Source of the DNA: an uncultured Prevotella sp.
GTDB taxonomy: Bacteria; Bacteroidota; Bacteroidia; Bacteroidales; Bacteroidaceae
Reading direction: 5' to 3'
DNA length: 64,000 nt
Assembly (NCBI GenBank): GCA_900543975.1
Contig: UQTI01000004.1
Coordinates: forward strand, 6,277 to 70,276
The notes beneath the pieces were generated by a model, which ran no database searches, was not told the origin of the DNA, and worked only from the letters and a program-made list of their open reading frames with translations. The first letter of the stretch is position 1, and each line of letters begins with the position of its first letter. The position numbers and the translations under genes were made by a program. Shown piece by piece: positions 17,270 to 26,423 of this stretch.

Positions 17270-18115
17270 TTATTCGTTATCAGTTTTTTCTTTCTTTATT
17301 ACAGGGAAGCCAACGGCCACAATGGCATGGCGCGGACATGCAGCCACACACTTACGACACAAACGACATTTGTCTTGGTCTATATAAGCCACAGCCCCTT
17401 CAACGGCTATTGCTCCAAATGGGCACTCACGAGCACACTTGCCACAACCTATGCAAGAGGTATCGCATACCTTCATCGCAGCAGCTCCCTTATCGTGGTT
17501 GCTGCACGCCACATAGACACGACGGTCTCTTACGCCCTTGTAGCGCAACTCAATTAGATGTCGAGGACAAGCTTTCACACAAGAGCCACAACCCACACAA
17601 ACAGAACTATCAATGGCAGGAATGCCATTTTCGCCTATTTTGATGCCGTTGAAGCTACAGGCCGACACGCAGTCGCCACAACCTAAGCAACCATAGCCAC
17701 AAGCGCCCTCACTTGTGCCACAGGTGTTCATAACGGCGCATGTGCGCAAGCCATCGTAGCTTACTGCCGATGACAGGTTGCAGCCTTGACAACGAACAAC
17801 AGCCACACGAGGCTTCTGTTCTGCACCATCAACACCTAAGAGGGCAGAGCATTGTTTCATCACTTCAGCTCCTCCTACAGGACATTGGGGAATGTCTTTC
17901 TCGCCGTTATCTATAGCTTTAACCATAGCCTCTGCCAACGCTTGACAACCAGCGAAGCCACATCCGCCACAATTGGCCTTGGGCAACAGCTCATTAATCT
18001 GACCAACACGAGGATCCACTTTCACCGCAAACTTACGCGAACAGACATAAAGAACGGATGAAGCTATGAGGGCTATTATACCCAAAGCTAAAACAGAAAC
18101 AATTATATAGCTCAT
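17270..18115 (-). CDS. rnfB: Rnf complex ferredoxin-type subunit RnfB
   Basis: 281 residues: an N-terminal membrane anchor (about 3-25), then the Fe-S domain ANCGGCGFAGCQALAEAM (about 47-64), then several CxxCxxC ferredoxin motifs (CGDCVSACSFNGI, CVGCGSCVKACP, CIGCGKCARECP, CRLCRKCVAACP). It is the electron-entry subunit, accepting electrons from soluble ferredoxin. It is the first structural Rnf gene and follows the RseC-like gene by about 60 bp. Confidence 0.96.
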   Translation of the reverse strand: MSYIIVSVLALGIIALIASSVLYVCSRKFAVKVDPRVGQINELLPKANCGGCGFAGCQALAEAMVKAIDNGEKDIPQCPVGGAEVMKQCSALLGVDGAEQKPRVAVVRCQGCNLSSAVSYDGLRTCAVMNTCGTSEGACGYGCLGCGDCVSACSFNGIKIGENGIPAIDSSVCVGCGSCVKACPRHLIELRYKGVRDRRVYVACSNHDKGAAAMKVCDTSCIGCGKCARECPFGAIAVEGAVAYIDQDKCRLCRKCVAACPRHAIVAVGFPVIKKEKTDNE

Positions 18116-18175
18116 AAATTTAAATATTCATATTATATAATGTCGCTTACCTATGGTTTTCATCTCCCATGTTGC

Positions 18176-18598
18176 CTATAAAGCAACAGCCTCGGGCATG
18201 AAATGGCGCGACATAAGACCTCTAAAAAAATAAAGCAAGGCGTAATAGATTATCACTATAACAATAGCAACGCACGCAACAATGTCTTCTTTTACAGAAC
18301 ACGCAAGACCTATTGCACAAACAGATAGCAACACAAGCAATGGGGCACCATAGCCCATGAAGACAGATGCAAGAGCCTTGCCCCTACTCTCTCTCACGAT
18401 AACATTGTCGCCGGGGCATAAACTTTGACCATTTCTTACAAGAGCTGTGACCACCAACGTCTTGCCTTCTGCTGAACGGCATTTGTCTGAAATGTCACAA
18501 GAAGAGCAAGCCGACATGCAACCCACCCTCACTTTAACATACGCGCCGTCAACAGCAAGAACCGTTCCTGTTCGCGTGATTTGATTAACCATACTCAT
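18176..18598 (-). CDS. RseC/SoxR-reducing-system family membrane protein heading the Rnf operon
   Basis: 140 residues (138 if the ATG at 18592 is used). A longer frame opens at 18640, but the promoter at 18607-18637 lies inside that extension, so the start must be 18598 or 18592. The cytoplasmic N-terminal part holds four Cys in CMSACSSCDISDKC (about 30-43), a likely metal or cluster site. Two membrane helices follow (about 80-98 and 103-122). This layout fits the RseC family. In this position it probably helps assemble or regulate the Rnf complex; that role is inference from context. Confidence 0.85.
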   Translation of the reverse strand: MSMVNQITRTGTVLAVDGAYVKVRVGCMSACSSCDISDKCRSAEGKTLVVTALVRNGQSLCPGDNVIVRESRGKALASVFMGYGAPLLVLLSVCAIGLACSVKEDIVACVAIVIVIIYYALLYFFRGLMSRHFMPEAVAL

Positions 18599-18606
18599 TT
18601 TGATTG

Positions 18607-18637
18607 CAAAAGTAACATATAATTTTGTTTCTGCAAA
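18607..18637 (-). promoter_or_regulatory. Promoter of the Rnf operon
   Basis: Minus strand: TTTG (18637-18634), 19-nt spacer, TACTTTTG (18614-18607), a full consensus match. The start codon at 18598 or 18592 lies so close that the mRNA would be nearly leaderless. Confidence 0.75.
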
Positions 18638-18747
18638 CAAAAAGTAACACTTTTTATAACCTTCCCAAGGTTACAATATTAACTCAAGCGATGAAAGGAC
18701 ATCTTTTCAACCTATATGAACACATCATTTTAAACGATACAAGCAAA

Positions 18748-19443
18748 TTATTTTATCTTACGGGCACGCGAATATAGATCAAGAAGCGAGCCACGATGCA
18801 CACCCATCTTCACAAGCTTATCGAGCTCGTCAAGAGCCTCACCCTTACGCTTGAGCGTAATAAGAAGATCCACATAACTAATATGATAATCGGAATTATC
18901 AGGATCGCGTTTTATAGCCTCCTTAAAATCGTAAACGGCAAGATCGCCCATGCCACGCTCCTTCTCAATGCCGGCTCTTGCTGCATAAGCCACGGCGCTG
19001 TCAGGATGTTGCTCAACCAAAGCATTTATCTGATCAAAAGCTTCCGTAAAATGGTTGTCGCGTTGGTTTAACAAAGCCAATCCAAGCTGTGCTTGAAAAT
19101 TGCCTGGTACAACCATCAATATGGCCTCATAGTCGAGACGAGCAAAATTATAGCGTTTAAGTTTTTCATTGGCAAAGGCACGATAATAGCGTGCCGCGAG
19201 ATTTGACGGGTCGCGGTTTATAACATAGTCATACTCGTTCTTTGCATAGTCCCATTGTCCTAATTGCAGGTTCCATGCAGCCTTTCTCAATCGCAAGTCA
19301 ATAGAGTCGGTATGATAAGCCAACAGCTCTGTGGCAGCCTTAAGGCTGTCACGGAGCTGCTTCTTATCATCCTGCGCCATTGTTCCAAGCGACAGAAAAA
19401 GGAAGAAAAAGCAGACACAACGTCGCATTGTCAACTTATTCAT
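18748..19443 (-). CDS. Exported TPR-repeat protein
   Basis: 231 residues. A signal peptide, CVCFFFLFLSLGTMAQ (about 8-23), is followed by at least four TPR-like units (about 50-215), for example SNLAARYYRAFANEKLKRY and DSAVAYAARAGIEKERGM, with a D-P-D/S pattern at the unit ends. Probably a periplasmic scaffold; partner unknown. ATGs at 19443 and five codons later are both possible starts. It lies between leuB and the Rnf operon and looks unrelated to either. Confidence 0.8.
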   Translation of the reverse strand: MNKLTMRRCVCFFFLFLSLGTMAQDDKKQLRDSLKAATELLAYHTDSIDLRLRKAAWNLQLGQWDYAKNEYDYVINRDPSNLAARYYRAFANEKLKRYNFARLDYEAILMVVPGNFQAQLGLALLNQRDNHFTEAFDQINALVEQHPDSAVAYAARAGIEKERGMGDLAVYDFKEAIKRDPDNSDYHISYVDLLITLKRKGEALDELDKLVKMGVHRGSLLDLYSRARKIK

Positions 19444-19551
19444 CCTATGATAGTTATGTATTTATGTTTATACTGTTTCTTTAATTTTAGAATGTAGCGA
19501 AAGTTTCGTACATAATAGAAAGTTCAACAATCAAAAAAACTGCATAAACGT

Positions 19552-20613
19552 TTATGCTTTCTTGATATAATCAACAATCCAAGCACCCACTTCCTTTGTG
19601 CCGTATGTAGCGCCTCCCTCGACCTGAATTTCAGGTGTGCGAACGTTGGCATCGAGCGAAGCATCAACAGCCTTGCGAATAAGCGCACCCTCTTCGGCCA
19701 AACCGAAATGTTCAAGCAACATGGCACCTGACAGGATTTGTGCAAGAGGATTGGCAATGTTCTTACCAGCAGCCTGAGGCCATGAACCGTGAACAGGCTC
19801 AAAGAGAGGAGTGTGCTCGCCAAGAGAGCTTGAAGGCTGTAGACCCATAGAGCCGGTAATACATGAGGTCTCGTCGGTAAGGATGTCGCCAAAGGTATTC
19901 TCTGTAACCACAACATCGAAGAAGCGAGGCTCCGTAAGCACGCGCATTGAAGCGTTGTCAATAAACATATAATCGGTTGTAACCTCAGGATATTGTGGCT
20001 CCATCTCCTTAGCAATCTGACGCCACAGACGAGAAGAAGCCAACACATTGGCCTTGTCAACAACCGTGAGGTGCTTGTTACGCTTCATAGCAAATTCGAA
20101 TGCAACCTTCAGAATTCGCTCAATCTCAGGACGTGTGTAGATGTCTGTATCATAAGCTTTGTCGTTGTCTTGATACTTCTCACCAAAATACATTCCGCCC
20201 GTAAGCTCACGAATAACAACAAAGTCGGCACCTCTCAACAGTTCGTCTTTAAGAGGCGACTTATGTATAAGGCAATCGAAAGTTGCTACAGGACGAACAT
20301 TGGCAAACAGTCCCAACTTTTTACGCATGGCGAGCAAGCCTTGCTCAGGACGCACCTTGGCTGTTGGATTATTGTCGAAACGAGGATCGCCAACAGCTGC
20401 GAAGAACACGGCATCGGCATCCATACAGGTCTTGAAGGTTGCTTCTGGGAAAGGATCTCCAACCTCATCAATGGCATGAGCGCCACAAATGGCCTCGTTG
20501 TAAGAAAAATCATGTCCAAATTTTTCTGCCACAGCGTTCAACACATCTACACCCTGAGCCATGATTTCCGGGCCTATACCGTCGCCTGCAAGTACTGCAA
20601 TATTAAGTTTCAT
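19552..20613 (-). CDS. leuB: 3-isopropylmalate dehydrogenase
   Basis: 353 residues. It oxidises and decarboxylates 3-isopropylmalate, the third step of leucine synthesis. The opening [13 protein letters not shown], the substrate Arg loop [17 protein letters not shown] segment (here [15 protein letters not shown]), VVRE-type [11 protein letters not shown], and [20 protein letters not shown] are all family-typical. Last gene of the leu operon. Confidence 0.96.
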   Translation of the reverse strand: MKLNIAVLAGDGIGPEIMAQGVDVLNAVAEKFGHDFSYNEAICGAHAIDEVGDPFPEATFKTCMDADAVFFAAVGDPRFDNNPTAKVRPEQGLLAMRKKLGLFANVRPVATFDCLIHKSPLKDELLRGADFVVIRELTGGMYFGEKYQDNDKAYDTDIYTRPEIERILKVAFEFAMKRNKHLTVVDKANVLASSRLWRQIAKEMEPQYPEVTTDYMFIDNASMRVLTEPRFFDVVVTENTFGDILTDETSCITGSMGLQPSSSLGEHTPLFEPVHGSWPQAAGKNIANPLAQILSGAMLLEHFGLAEEGALIRKAVDASLDANVRTPEIQVEGGATYGTKEVGAWIVDYIKKA

Positions 20614-20670
20614 AATTATCTCTATTTTAAAATTTTACATTCTGTTTATTAAAGTTTCTGATTCAAGAAA

Positions 20671-22251
20671 TCACTTCTTGTTATTCTCTCCGTTTCCATC
20701 CTCAATCATGTTGAGCATTTTAAACGTAGCCTTTATAGCCGACTCCGTTTGGTCAGCATCCAGTCCGCGCGTTCGCATAAGCTTATCTCCGTTGCGCCAA
20801 GTTATGACTGTCTGCACAAGAGCATCGGTACGTCCACCAGGAGGAATAGTTACATAATAGTTGTCGAGAGTGGGGAACGAGCGGTTAAGCTTATTCTTAT
20901 ATATCTTGCGCAAGGCTTTCACGAAAGCGTCATACTGACCGTCACCCGTACTGTCGTCCTCATACTCCTCACCATTTATATTGACCTTTATGCTTGCAAG
21001 CGGCTTAAGTCCGTAGCTCGTTGTGACCATATAGCTCACAAGACGCACCTTGTCTTCAGGTGCCGAATGTTTGAGCACATCGCTAACGATATATGGCAGG
21101 TCATCTTGCGTAACAAGCTCTTTCTTGTCGCCAAGCTCGGTAATGCGTTTCGTAACCTTCTTTGTTTGCTCAGGCGTGAGGTTCAGGCCAAGCTCTTCAA
21201 GGTTACGCGCGATATTGGCACGTCCGCTATTTTTTCCGAGAGCATACTCGCGCTTACGTCCGAAACGTTCTGGCACAAGGTCATTGCAATAGAGATTGTC
21301 CTTGTTGTCGCCATCAGCATGAACGCCAGCCACCTGCGTAAACACATTCTCACCCACGATCGGTTGGTTTGCCGCAATTGCAATGCCACTATAACCTTCA
21401 ACCAATCGGCTTATAGAGTTAAGTTGGCTTTCATCAATGCCTGTTTTGGCGTGAAACTGATCTTTCAATATCACCTGGACGCTTGATAGAGGTGCGTTTC
21501 CACAACGTTCTCCCAAACCGTTCACGGTAACATGAAGACCCTTGGCACCACAAAGCACAGCCGCCAAAGAGTTGCTCACAGCAAGATCATAATCATTATG
21601 AGCATGAAAGTCGAAATGACACTTGGGATAACGCTTTACCATCTTACGCATATACTCCACACATTGCAAGGGGTTCATGATGCCGAGCGTGTCTGGCAGC
21701 AAGAAACGTTTTATGCGTGTGTGGCACAACACGTCCATCAGCTGATACACATACTCAACAGAATCGCGCATGCCAGAACTCCAATCCTCAAGATAGAGGT
21801 TCACATCAAGTCCTTTCTTATCCGCATATTCGAGCGAAGCGAGTATGCCTTCAAGATGCTCTTGAGGCGTTTTCTTCAGCTGTTGGGTACAATGCTTGAG
21901 TGAACCTTTGGCCAAGAGGTTGATGACACGACCGCCACAGTCGGCAATCCAATCGATCGACTCATGGCCGTCAACGAAACCGAGCACTTCTACCCTATCC
22001 AGCTTGCCCACGCTTTCTGCATAACGGCAGATCATACGCACGGCATCTTTCTCTCCTTCCGACACACGCGCCGATGCCACCTCTATGCGGTCAACATTAA
22101 CCTCACCAAGGAGCTTACGGGCAATCATGAGCTTCTCATGCGGAAGAAAGCTCACGCCGCTCGTCTGTTCGCCGTCGCGTAGTGTGCAGTCCATTATTTC
22201 CACATAAGGTTGTGTGAAATGAGGGCGTGCTATCTTTTGAGTATTTTCCAT
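20671..22251 (-). CDS. Second LeuA-type synthase (2-isopropylmalate/citramalate synthase family)
   Basis: 526 residues from the ATG at 22251, whose A is the last base of the leuD stop codon (TAATG coupling). An earlier in-frame start at 22272 is less likely. The HMGL-like TIM barrel has EIMDCTLRDGEQTSGVSF and the metal-binding HAHNDYD; NGLGERCGNAPLSSV follows. The C-terminal about 130 residues form a LeuA-type regulatory domain. It diverges from the canonical leuA at 24357 (TS for VP after GEQ). It may make citramalate, giving a threonine-independent route to isoleucine, but it could be a second isopropylmalate synthase; substrate undecided. Confidence 0.85.
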   Translation of the reverse strand: MENTQKIARPHFTQPYVEIMDCTLRDGEQTSGVSFLPHEKLMIARKLLGEVNVDRIEVASARVSEGEKDAVRMICRYAESVGKLDRVEVLGFVDGHESIDWIADCGGRVINLLAKGSLKHCTQQLKKTPQEHLEGILASLEYADKKGLDVNLYLEDWSSGMRDSVEYVYQLMDVLCHTRIKRFLLPDTLGIMNPLQCVEYMRKMVKRYPKCHFDFHAHNDYDLAVSNSLAAVLCGAKGLHVTVNGLGERCGNAPLSSVQVILKDQFHAKTGIDESQLNSISRLVEGYSGIAIAANQPIVGENVFTQVAGVHADGDNKDNLYCNDLVPERFGRKREYALGKNSGRANIARNLEELGLNLTPEQTKKVTKRITELGDKKELVTQDDLPYIVSDVLKHSAPEDKVRLVSYMVTTSYGLKPLASIKVNINGEEYEDDSTGDGQYDAFVKALRKIYKNKLNRSFPTLDNYYVTIPPGGRTDALVQTVITWRNGDKLMRTRGLDADQTESAIKATFKMLNMIEDGNGENNKK

Positions 22252-22841
22252 TACTTGTTCTTTGCTTCCCAACTCTCTATCTTGTCTTTGTTCTCCAACA
22301 GATAGTCGATATCGTCAAGACCGTTCATGAGACAATGTTTCTTGTAGCCATTTATCTCAAAATGTTCGCTCTTGCCTGTAGCTTTGTTTGTAACCGTCTG
22401 GTTTGGCAGGTCAACCTCCACCTCTGTCTTATGATCCTTGGCAATACTCTCGAACAGCTCTTCAAGGAACGGTTCAGAAACCACTACCGGCAGAACAAAG
22501 TTGTTAAGTTCGTTGTTCTTGTGAATGTCGGCGAAGAAGCTACTTATCACCACGCGGAACCCATATCCAGCAATAGCCCATGCTGCATGCTCACGAGAGG
22601 AGCCTGAGCCGAAGTTCTTACCAGCCACAAGAATGACGCCACTATAAGAAGGGTCGTTAAGCACGAAATCTTTTTTAGGTGTTCCGTCAGCATTATAACG
22701 CCAGTCGCGGAAAAGGTTATCACCCATGCCTTCCTTGTCTGTGGCTTTAAGGAAACGTGCTGGTATAATCTGGTCTGTATCTACGTTTTCAAGCGGAAGG
22801 GGTATGCAAGTGCTTGTTATGATATTGAATTTCTGTTTCAT
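22251..22841 (-). CDS. leuD: 3-isopropylmalate dehydratase small subunit
   Basis: 196 residues. With LeuC it isomerises 2- to 3-isopropylmalate. ENVDTDQIIPARFL (about 19-32) and NFGSGSSREHAAWA (about 75-88) are the family signatures. It overlaps the following synthase by one base and follows leuC by 30 bp. Confidence 0.96.
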   Translation of the reverse strand: MKQKFNIITSTCIPLPLENVDTDQIIPARFLKATDKEGMGDNLFRDWRYNADGTPKKDFVLNDPSYSGVILVAGKNFGSGSSREHAAWAIAGYGFRVVISSFFADIHKNNELNNFVLPVVVSEPFLEELFESIAKDHKTEVEVDLPNQTVTNKATGKSEHFEINGYKKHCLMNGLDDIDYLLENKDKIESWEAKNK

Positions 22842-22871
22842 CGTTTTTATTAATAATCGTTTTTATTAATT

Positions 22872-24266
22872 TTACATCAGCTCTCGTGGGTCAGTTATCT
22901 TACCTGTTATTGCAGCAGCAGCTGCAACAAACGGACTGGCAAGAATGGTTCGTGAGCCAGGACCCTGACGGCCTTCAAAGTTGCGGTTACTTGTACTTAC
23001 GCTATACTTGCAAGCCGGAATTTTGTCATCGTTCATGGCCAGACATGCAGAGCAGCCCGGCTGTCGAATTGCAAAGCCTGCCTCTTCAAGCACCTTATCC
23101 AAACCTTCCTCACGAATTTGCTTGTCTACAGCCCAACTGCCAGGCACGAGCCATGCCACAACATTATCGGCTTTCTTATGTCCTTTCACGATGGAAGCAA
23201 AAGCACGGAAATCTTCAATACGGCCATTGGTACAAGCGCCGAGGAACACATAGTCGATAGAGTGGTTCAGCAACTTCTCACCAGGCTCGAAGCCCATGTA
23301 GCCAAGACTCTTTACGAACGATGCGCGTCCTGCCTCGTCAACGCTCTCAAGTGTAGGTATGTTTTCCGTTATTCCTATTCCCATGCCAGGATTAGTGCCA
23401 TAGGTAATGCGAGGTTCTATGTCGGCAGCATTAAATGTAAGCTCTTTGTCAAACACGGCATCGTCGCCGCTCTTTAATGTTTTCCAATAAGCAACGGCCT
23501 TGTCCCAGTCGTCGCCCTTAGGAGCATACTCGCGACCTTTAATATATTCGAACGTTGTCTCATCAGGAGCGACAAAACCACCACGCGCACCCATCTCTAT
23601 AGACAGGTTACAAAGAGTAAGACGTCCCTCCATGGACATGTCGCGAACCACGTCGCCAGCATATTCTACAAAATAGCCTGTTGCACCACTTGTGGTCAGC
23701 TGTGACATAAGGTAAAGGGCAACATCTTTTGCGCACACGCCTTTTGCCAACTTTCCGTTTATGTTGATACGCATCGATTTAGGCTTCTGCTGAAGAATGC
23801 ACTCTGATGCCATGACCATCTCTACCTCTGAGGTGCCTATACCGAAAGCCACAGCTCCCACAGCACCATGTGTAGACGTGTGCGAGTCGCCACACACTAT
23901 GGTCATTCCCGGCAAAGAAAGACCCTTCTCCGGACCAACCACATGAATAATGCCGTTGTCTTTAGACATCATGCCGTAATGTGTCAGTCCAAACTCTTTA
24001 CAGTTGGCCTCCAACGTGTCTACCTGATGCTTTGACACAGGATCGGCAATAGGCTTGTCTTGATCGTGTGTAGGTGTGTTATGGTCTGGCATACAGATTA
24101 TGTGGTCAGGGCGGAAACATTTCAGTCCGCGAGCACGCAGACCGGCAAATGCCTGAGGCGATGTGACCTCATGACAATATAACCTGTCAATATATAATTG
24201 TGTTGGGCCGTCCTCAACGACCTGTACTACATGTTTATCCCAAATCTTATCAAATAAAGTATTCAT
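22872..24266 (-). CDS. leuC: 3-isopropylmalate dehydratase large subunit
   Basis: 464-residue aconitase-family enzyme. The 4Fe-4S ligands lie in [12 protein letters not shown] (about 344-355) and [10 protein letters not shown] (about 404-413). [22 protein letters not shown] is diagnostic. It follows leuA in the operon with a 90-bp gap. Confidence 0.97.
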   Translation of the reverse strand: MNTLFDKIWDKHVVQVVEDGPTQLYIDRLYCHEVTSPQAFAGLRARGLKCFRPDHIICMPDHNTPTHDQDKPIADPVSKHQVDTLEANCKEFGLTHYGMMSKDNGIIHVVGPEKGLSLPGMTIVCGDSHTSTHGAVGAVAFGIGTSEVEMVMASECILQQKPKSMRININGKLAKGVCAKDVALYLMSQLTTSGATGYFVEYAGDVVRDMSMEGRLTLCNLSIEMGARGGFVAPDETTFEYIKGREYAPKGDDWDKAVAYWKTLKSGDDAVFDKELTFNAADIEPRITYGTNPGMGIGITENIPTLESVDEAGRASFVKSLGYMGFEPGEKLLNHSIDYVFLGACTNGRIEDFRAFASIVKGHKKADNVVAWLVPGSWAVDKQIREEGLDKVLEEAGFAIRQPGCSACLAMNDDKIPACKYSVSTSNRNFEGRQGPGSRTILASPFVAAAAAITGKITDPRELM

Positions 24267-24356
24267 TATTATAATGTTATGTATTATTTGTTAAACGTCT
24301 TCTTTTAGCTGTCAAAACGTCGTGTTTATTTTTAAGACAATCTATCTGCCGAGCCT

Positions 24357-25859
24357 TTATTTCACTCTAAACTTGTTTATACAATCAATATAAGCCTCCA
24401 CAGAAGCCGTCACGATATCGGTATTGGCGCCGAAGCCATAATAAACATTTCCGTCATATTCCACCTGCATGTGAACCTTACCCACATCATCGCTACCCTT
24501 AGAAATGGCTTGTATGGTAAACTCCTTGAGAACCATGTGCTTCTGTATAATCTTTTTCAGGGCGTTTATAGCAGCATCGACAGGACCGTTACCCGTTGAA
24601 GCCTCTTCAAACTTCTGTCCAGAAATGTCAAGACCGATGCTTGCCACACTCTTCACGCCCATACCTGTTGTCACTTGCAGGAAGTCGAGTTTCACGGCGT
24701 GAGCCTCAGCAGTATCAGCTCCGGCAAGAATAAGAATGTCATCGTCGTTAACCTCCTTCTTACGGTCAGCCAACTTGAGGAACTTCTGATAAAGAGCATC
24801 AAGCTTCTGCTCGTTGTCTATGTTCACGCCAAGCACATGCAGACGATATTTCAAAGCGGCACGACCCGAACGTGCAGTAAGCACAATTGAGTTGTCATCC
24901 AATCCCACATCCTTGGGGTCCATAATCTCGTAAGTCTGAACATTCTTCAACACGCCGTCTTGATGAATGCCACTCGAATGAGCGAAAGCGTTGCGACCCA
25001 CGATGGCCTTATTGGCCTGAACAGGCATGTTCATGAGCGAGCTTACCATGCGACTGGTGGGGTATATTTTTGTTGTGTTGATGTTTGTATCGATTCCAAG
25101 ATTCTTATGACATTTCAGAATCATCGCAATCTCTTCAAGCGAGGTGTTGCCAGCACGTTCTCCAATGCCGTTAATGGTAACCTCCACCTGACGTGCTCCG
25201 TTTATCACGCCGCTGAAGGTGTTGGCTGTGGCCATACCCAAATCGTTGTGACAATGGGTTGAAATAATGGCCTTGTCAATATTGTCTACATGTTCAACAA
25301 GATATTTAATCTTTGCACCATAATCGGCTGGCAGACAATAGCCTGTGGTATCGGGAATATTTACCACGGTTGCCCCTGCCTTGATAACCGCCTGTACGAC
25401 CTGAGCAAGATACTCATTATCAGTACGACCGGCATCCTCGGCATAAAACTCTACGTCCTCGACATAGCGTTTGGCATATTTCACAGCTGCCACGGCGCGT
25501 TCAAGGATCTCTTCGCGAGTGCTGTTAAACTTATATTTGATGTGACTGTCACTTGTTCCGATACCTGTATGTATGCGCTTGTGCTTGGCATACTTCAACG
25601 AATCGGCCGCAACATCAATATCCTTCTCCACGGCACGTGTCAAGGCGCATATCGTTGGCCATGTTACAGCCTTGCTAATCTCTATGACAGAGTTGAAATC
25701 ACCAGGACTGGAAATGGGAAATCCTGCCTCAATAACATCTACGCCCAACTGCTCCAGTTGTTTGGCCACCTGAATCTTCTCCACGGTGTTGAGCTGACAG
25801 CCTGGCACCTGTTCACCATCACGAAGCGTGGTGTCAAAAATAAATAATCTCTCGCTCAT
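24357..25859 (-). CDS. leuA: 2-isopropylmalate synthase
   Basis: 500 residues; condenses acetyl-CoA with 2-oxoisovalerate, the committed step of leucine synthesis. The barrel carries [16 protein letters not shown] (about 8-23), [15 protein letters not shown] with the metal-binding HxH-type pair, and [14 protein letters not shown]. The C-terminal domain, about 120 residues, is the leucine-feedback dimer domain ([15 protein letters not shown] onward). First gene of the operon; it follows a leader peptide and terminator hairpin, so both feedback inhibition and attenuation are likely controls. Confidence 0.96.
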   Translation of the reverse strand: MSERLFIFDTTLRDGEQVPGCQLNTVEKIQVAKQLEQLGVDVIEAGFPISSPGDFNSVIEISKAVTWPTICALTRAVEKDIDVAADSLKYAKHKRIHTGIGTSDSHIKYKFNSTREEILERAVAAVKYAKRYVEDVEFYAEDAGRTDNEYLAQVVQAVIKAGATVVNIPDTTGYCLPADYGAKIKYLVEHVDNIDKAIISTHCHNDLGMATANTFSGVINGARQVEVTINGIGERAGNTSLEEIAMILKCHKNLGIDTNINTTKIYPTSRMVSSLMNMPVQANKAIVGRNAFAHSSGIHQDGVLKNVQTYEIMDPKDVGLDDNSIVLTARSGRAALKYRLHVLGVNIDNEQKLDALYQKFLKLADRKKEVNDDDILILAGADTAEAHAVKLDFLQVTTGMGVKSVASIGLDISGQKFEEASTGNGPVDAAINALKKIIQKHMVLKEFTIQAISKGSDDVGKVHMQVEYDGNVYYGFGANTDIVTASVEAYIDCINKFRVK

Positions 25860-25974
25860 TGTCGTTCTATTAATGTTTGTTTTTCTATTTCCTTTATAAA
25901 ATAACTCTGGTTTTCGCCATTTTTTAAATCATCGTTTTGGCGTTTATCCTTTTTAAAACAAGATATGAAAGCTA

Positions 25975-26023
25975 TAACGAAAGAGCCTTTCACACTACAC
26001 ATGGGGAAGTGAGAAAGGCTCTT
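25975..26023 (-). terminator. Attenuator hairpin in the leu leader
   Basis: Perfect 11-bp stem: AAGAGCCTTTC (25981-25991) with GAAAGGCTCTT (26013-26023). Read on the minus strand it ends in CTCTTTCGTTAT, a modest U-rich tail. It lies between the leader peptide stop (26043) and leuA (25859), exactly where a leucine-controlled terminator should be. Leader segments GAAGTG (minus strand 26065-26060) and GGAGCC (26072-26067) could pair with parts of the hairpin region and are candidate antiterminator strands, not folded here. Confidence 0.75.
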
Positions 26024-26042
26024 GCTATATAATCTGCTACGG

Positions 26043-26132
26043 TTATTTACATACCTCGACACTTCTGGCTCCGTTCTGAAGTCGAATTCGAATAATGATG
26101 CTTAGCAAACCGATGAGCAATATTGTATTCAT
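26043..26132 (-). CDS. leu operon leader peptide (branched-chain-rich)
   Basis: Short open frame of 29 codons from ATG 26132 to TAA 26043. It carries Leu at positions 5, 6, 9, 10 and 18, Ile at 4, 7, 12, 13, 14 and 16 and Val at 25 and 27: 13 of 29 residues are branched-chain. MNTILLIGLLSIIIRIRL is the N-terminal stretch. A promoter lies about 30 nt upstream and a terminator hairpin begins 19 nt after the stop. Slow ribosome movement on the Leu/Ile codons would report on amino-acid supply. This is inferred from layout and composition, not from any match to a described leader. Confidence 0.75.
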   Translation of the reverse strand: MNTILLIGLLSIIIRIRLQNGARSVEVCK

Positions 26133-26160
26133 ATTTATTGTTTTTTTGATTATTTGATTG

Positions 26161-26191
26161 CAAAGGTAATAATATTATCGCAACAAACAAA
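26161..26191 (-). promoter_or_regulatory. Promoter of the leu operon
   Basis: Minus strand: TTTG (26191-26188), 19-nt spacer, TACCTTTG (26168-26161). A full consensus match, 29 nt ahead of the leader-peptide ATG. Confidence 0.75.
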
Positions 26192-26263
26192 AGAAATTAT
26201 AACTTTTTTAGCACTATTTCTTACAAATTGCCACTTCATCATTTGTTTGAGACATTCATAAGA

Positions 26264-26340
26264 ATACAAAAATCGCATGTATGCCTCTCGCTTTCAACAC
26301 ACTAATGAATGTATCAAGCCAAAAAGAAGCATACATGCGA
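26264..26340 (-). terminator. Long-loop terminator downstream of dnaB
   Basis: TCGCATGTATGC (26273-26284) and GCATACATGCGA (26329-26340) form a perfect 12-bp inverted repeat with a 44-nt spacer. On the minus strand the second arm runs into five T. It would end dnaB transcription upstream of the leu promoter. The long loop makes it weaker evidence than a tight hairpin. Confidence 0.6.
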
Positions 26341-26423
26341 CTTACCTAAACATTTTTTTAGAAAAGCGATCCATCCGATCTTATAAAGCGATCCTGCGGG
26401 TCTTAAAAGGCGCACCATAGGGT

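Noticed and set aside
12803..18115. Na+-translocating NADH:quinone reductase (Nqr) rather than Rnf
   Set aside because: The operon contains a multi-ferredoxin RnfB and an RnfC with two 4Fe-4S motifs; NqrA and NqrF equivalents are absent.
25856..26062. 68-residue minus-strand frame over the leu leader
   Set aside because: It runs through the terminator hairpin in another frame from the leader peptide, lacks a promoter position of its own and has no recognised domain.
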